A stretch of 51,198 bases of DNA from a virus. Shown here piece by piece: positions 50,222 through 51,198 of this stretch (within the stretch, counting starts at the first letter, position 1; each line of letters starts with the position of its first letter). The position numbers and the translations under genes are program-made. The DNA is taken from positions 1 to 51,198 of the IMG/VR virus record IMGVR_UViG_3300035162_002988, one strand, 5' to 3'. Under the pieces are notes generated by a model that was given only the letters and a program-made list of their open reading frames with translations, did not search any database and was not told the origin of the DNA.

Positions 50222-50386
50222 ATGATTAAAACAATTAAACTAATAGCGATAAAAGCAGTCGAAGAAAAAATGCTAAAAGTATATGCAATAGTAACTACTA
50301 GTATATTCTTTGCAATATGGATACCAACTATGATCTTGGTATTAAAAGAAATTATAAACCAAGTATTAATACCTTTACTAAAATGA
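50222..50386 (+). CDS. 54-residue single-TM protein
   Basis: MIKTIKLIAIKAVEEKMLKV, then a membrane segment AIVTTSIFFAIWIPTMILVL, then LKEIINQVLIPLLK. The AAUAAUAACU leader begins right after the predicted hammerhead cut. Its stop overlaps the next start (ATGA). A small inner-membrane effector or antiholin-like protein is possible; unknown. Confidence 0.6.
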   Translation: MIKTIKLIAIKAVEEKMLKVYAIVTTSIFFAIWIPTMILVLKEIINQVLIPLLK

Positions 50387-50553
50387 GTGAACAACAAAAG
50401 ATAGAAGCAATCGCTCATGATATACAGAATGGTATCTACGGTTGGACACAGAAATGTGGAACAGAGTGGCAGAAGTGGACATACTCACTAATGCAAGCTA
50501 AGAAAATATATGAAGGTGATTTAATAATAAATTTAAAAATAGAAAATGAATAG
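50383..50553 (+). CDS. Small hypothetical protein, 56 aa
   Basis: The longer frame from 50317 overlaps the TM gene by 70 nt; the ATG at 50383 makes a clean ATGA overlap and is preferred. MSEQQKIEAIAHDIQNGIYG, then WQKWTYSLMQAKKIYEGDLI. Trp/Tyr-rich helical protein, not recognised. Confidence 0.55.
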   Translation: MSEQQKIEAIAHDIQNGIYGWTQKCGTEWQKWTYSLMQAKKIYEGDLIINLKIENE

Positions 50554-50731
50554 AGAAAAAGAGTGGGAATTTGTTGATGAAGCACATCATAAATTATCAG
50601 ATGAAAAAACTTTACTAGCAACTTTTGCAATAGTAGTTAAAGAACTAGCTATAAAGTGTCCTAATAACATGGAACTAGGTGCAGAAGTAAGAAAACTAAT
50701 ACAAGATTACAAACTAAATGAAAATAATTAA
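50546..50731 (+). CDS. Small helical hypothetical protein, 61 aa
   Basis: MNREKEWEFVDEAHHKLSDE and FAIVVKELAIKCPNNMELGA. Helical, acidic start. Overlaps of 8 and 14 nt with its neighbours. No family recognised. Confidence 0.55.
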   Translation: MNREKEWEFVDEAHHKLSDEKTLLATFAIVVKELAIKCPNNMELGAEVRKLIQDYKLNENN

Positions 50732-50819
50732 ATATATAGCTATATGGGTAATATGTTTCTGTATAGCTGACTACTTCAACGTTCCAGAATATGTATGCTT
50801 AATAGCAAAAACAAACTAA
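50718..50819 (+). CDS. 33-residue membrane micropeptide
   Basis: MKIIKYIAIWVICFCIADYF, then NVPEYVCLIAKTN. One short hydrophobic segment with several Cys. Its stop codon TAA forms the start of motif copy 5, in the same way as the 26-residue frame and motif copy 4. Confidence 0.45.
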   Translation: MKIIKYIAIWVICFCIADYFNVPEYVCLIAKTN

Positions 50820-50841
50820 ATACGAATAACTAAAGATAATA
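50819..50841 (+). promoter_or_regulatory. AATACG-N9-AGATAATA motif, copy 5
   Basis: Exact match; five bases before the ATG at 50847, the same distance as copy 4. Confidence 0.65.
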
Positions 50842-50846
50842 ATAAT

Positions 50847-50990
50847 ATGAAAACAATTAAATTTTACCCAAGTGACAGATCACTAATGAACTTAGACGGC
50901 AAATTGCTAAGAGGTTACACTATAGATAGTATACCAGACAACATAAACTCATGGTTTAACTATAAAGGTCTAACTTACGTAACAAGTTAA
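50847..50990 (+). CDS. Small hypothetical protein, 47 aa
   Basis: MKTIKFYPSDRSLMNLDGKL, then GYTIDSIPDNINSWFNYKGL and TYVTS. A small beta-type fold is likely. It has a proper leader and a downstream structured RNA. No family. Confidence 0.5.
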   Translation: MKTIKFYPSDRSLMNLDGKLLRGYTIDSIPDNINSWFNYKGLTYVTS

Positions 50991-50999
50991 TCTAATAAC

Positions 51000-51088
51000 T
51001 CACGAAATGTAGTGAACTGGTGAGGGATCGTTATGAACTCAGGATGTACTACAATAGCTCATACTTAATCAGTATGGGCTTTTCGTGG
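51000..51088 (+). ncRNA. Three-way-junction leader RNA before a zinc-finger-like gene
   Basis: Outer stem CACGAAA 51001-51007 / TTTCGTG 51081-51087 (extendable by a G-U pair), second stem TGTAGT 51008-51013 / ACTACA 51048-51053, third stem AGCTCATAC 51056-51064 / GTATGGGCT 51072-51080 (9 bp, one G-U). Only two junction bases are unpaired. It ends two bases before the ATG at 51090. Not a tRNA and not a hammerhead. A cis-regulatory leader (translation switch) is the best guess. Confidence 0.6.
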
Positions 51089-51089
51089 T

Positions 51090-51198
51090 ATGAAATGTAA
51101 CCACAATATTCCACAAGCTAGATTAGATCTTGGCTATACTGTCTGTGTAAACTGTTCAACTGAAGAAAAACTAGGTTGTATCGACACTATTCATCACA
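51090..51198 (+). CDS. Zinc-finger-like small protein (partial, runs off window)
   Basis: MKCNHNIPQARLDLGYTVCV, then NCSTEEKLGCIDTIHH, still open at the window edge. CxH at 3-5 and CVNC at 19-22 suggest a treble-clef or ribbon zinc site. The HNIP and VCVNCST pieces recur in a small conserved protein of marine phages. Its start abuts the three-way-junction RNA. Confidence 0.65.
   Translation, partial: MKCNHNIPQARLDLGYTVCVNCSTEEKLGCIDTIHH

Noticed and set aside
48783-50841. Calling the AATACG motif a true T7 promoter
   Set aside because: AATACG-N9-AG matches T7 spacing, but the -10 to -2 bases are variable and no T7-type RNA polymerase gene is in the window. Kept only as a candidate phage promoter.
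51000-51088. tRNA or second hammerhead
   Set aside because: The third stem is 9 bp rather than a 5-bp T-arm, there is no anticodon arm, and the hammerhead core fails: CUGGUGA instead of CUGANGA and no GAA after stem II.

Overview
This AT-rich window is most of the late half of a marine-type tailed phage with a short tail (podovirus plan). The large terminase, the portal and the neck and tail ring and nozzle proteins resemble those of crAss-like and related marine Bacteroidota phages. Almost no gene has a Shine-Dalgarno sequence. Starts are instead preceded by A-rich leaders such as AAATAAATAAATATG, the pattern of Bacteroidota and their phages. Host: probably a marine Bacteroidota (inference). 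No integrase, tRNA, CRISPR array or insertion sequence is visible.

Left end (1-2350, + strand): the tail of a cut-off gene, two tiny overlapping genes, an adenosylcobalamin-dependent (class II) ribonucleotide reductase with all five redox cysteines, and a 15-residue CxxC/CxxC peptide. A hairpin that can terminate in both directions separates this operon from the late operon running towards it.

Middle (2430-48478, - strand): one long virion, packaging and lysis block. In transcription order it holds four fibre genes with a nucleotidyltransferase among them; a small conserved gene; GroEL then GroES; a winged-helix-like protein; small structural genes; a lysis cassette (amidase, spanin-like protein, three-TM holin); a run of tiny lysine-rich proteins; small and large terminase; portal, scaffold and major capsid; neck and tail proteins; and three ejection-type internal proteins, the last of 3306 residues. 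Genes overlap by ATGA or TAATG almost throughout. The few gaps above 50 nt hold either a terminator hairpin or a recurring CAAGTGATTATA motif, so I infer promoters and attenuators there.

Right end (48479-51198, + strand): a 355-nt GC-rich divergent spacer with a strong two-part hairpin, then a dense run of very small genes, several of them single-TM micropeptides. Five copies of a rigid motif, AATACG-N9-AGATAATA, precede genes here. A complete hammerhead ribozyme with every core nucleotide lies between two small genes at 50162-50211. A second three-way-junction RNA abuts the start codon of a zinc-finger-like gene that runs off the window. This right-hand set (phage-specific promoter candidates, self-cleaving RNA, structured leader, micropeptides) is the least conventional part of the window.
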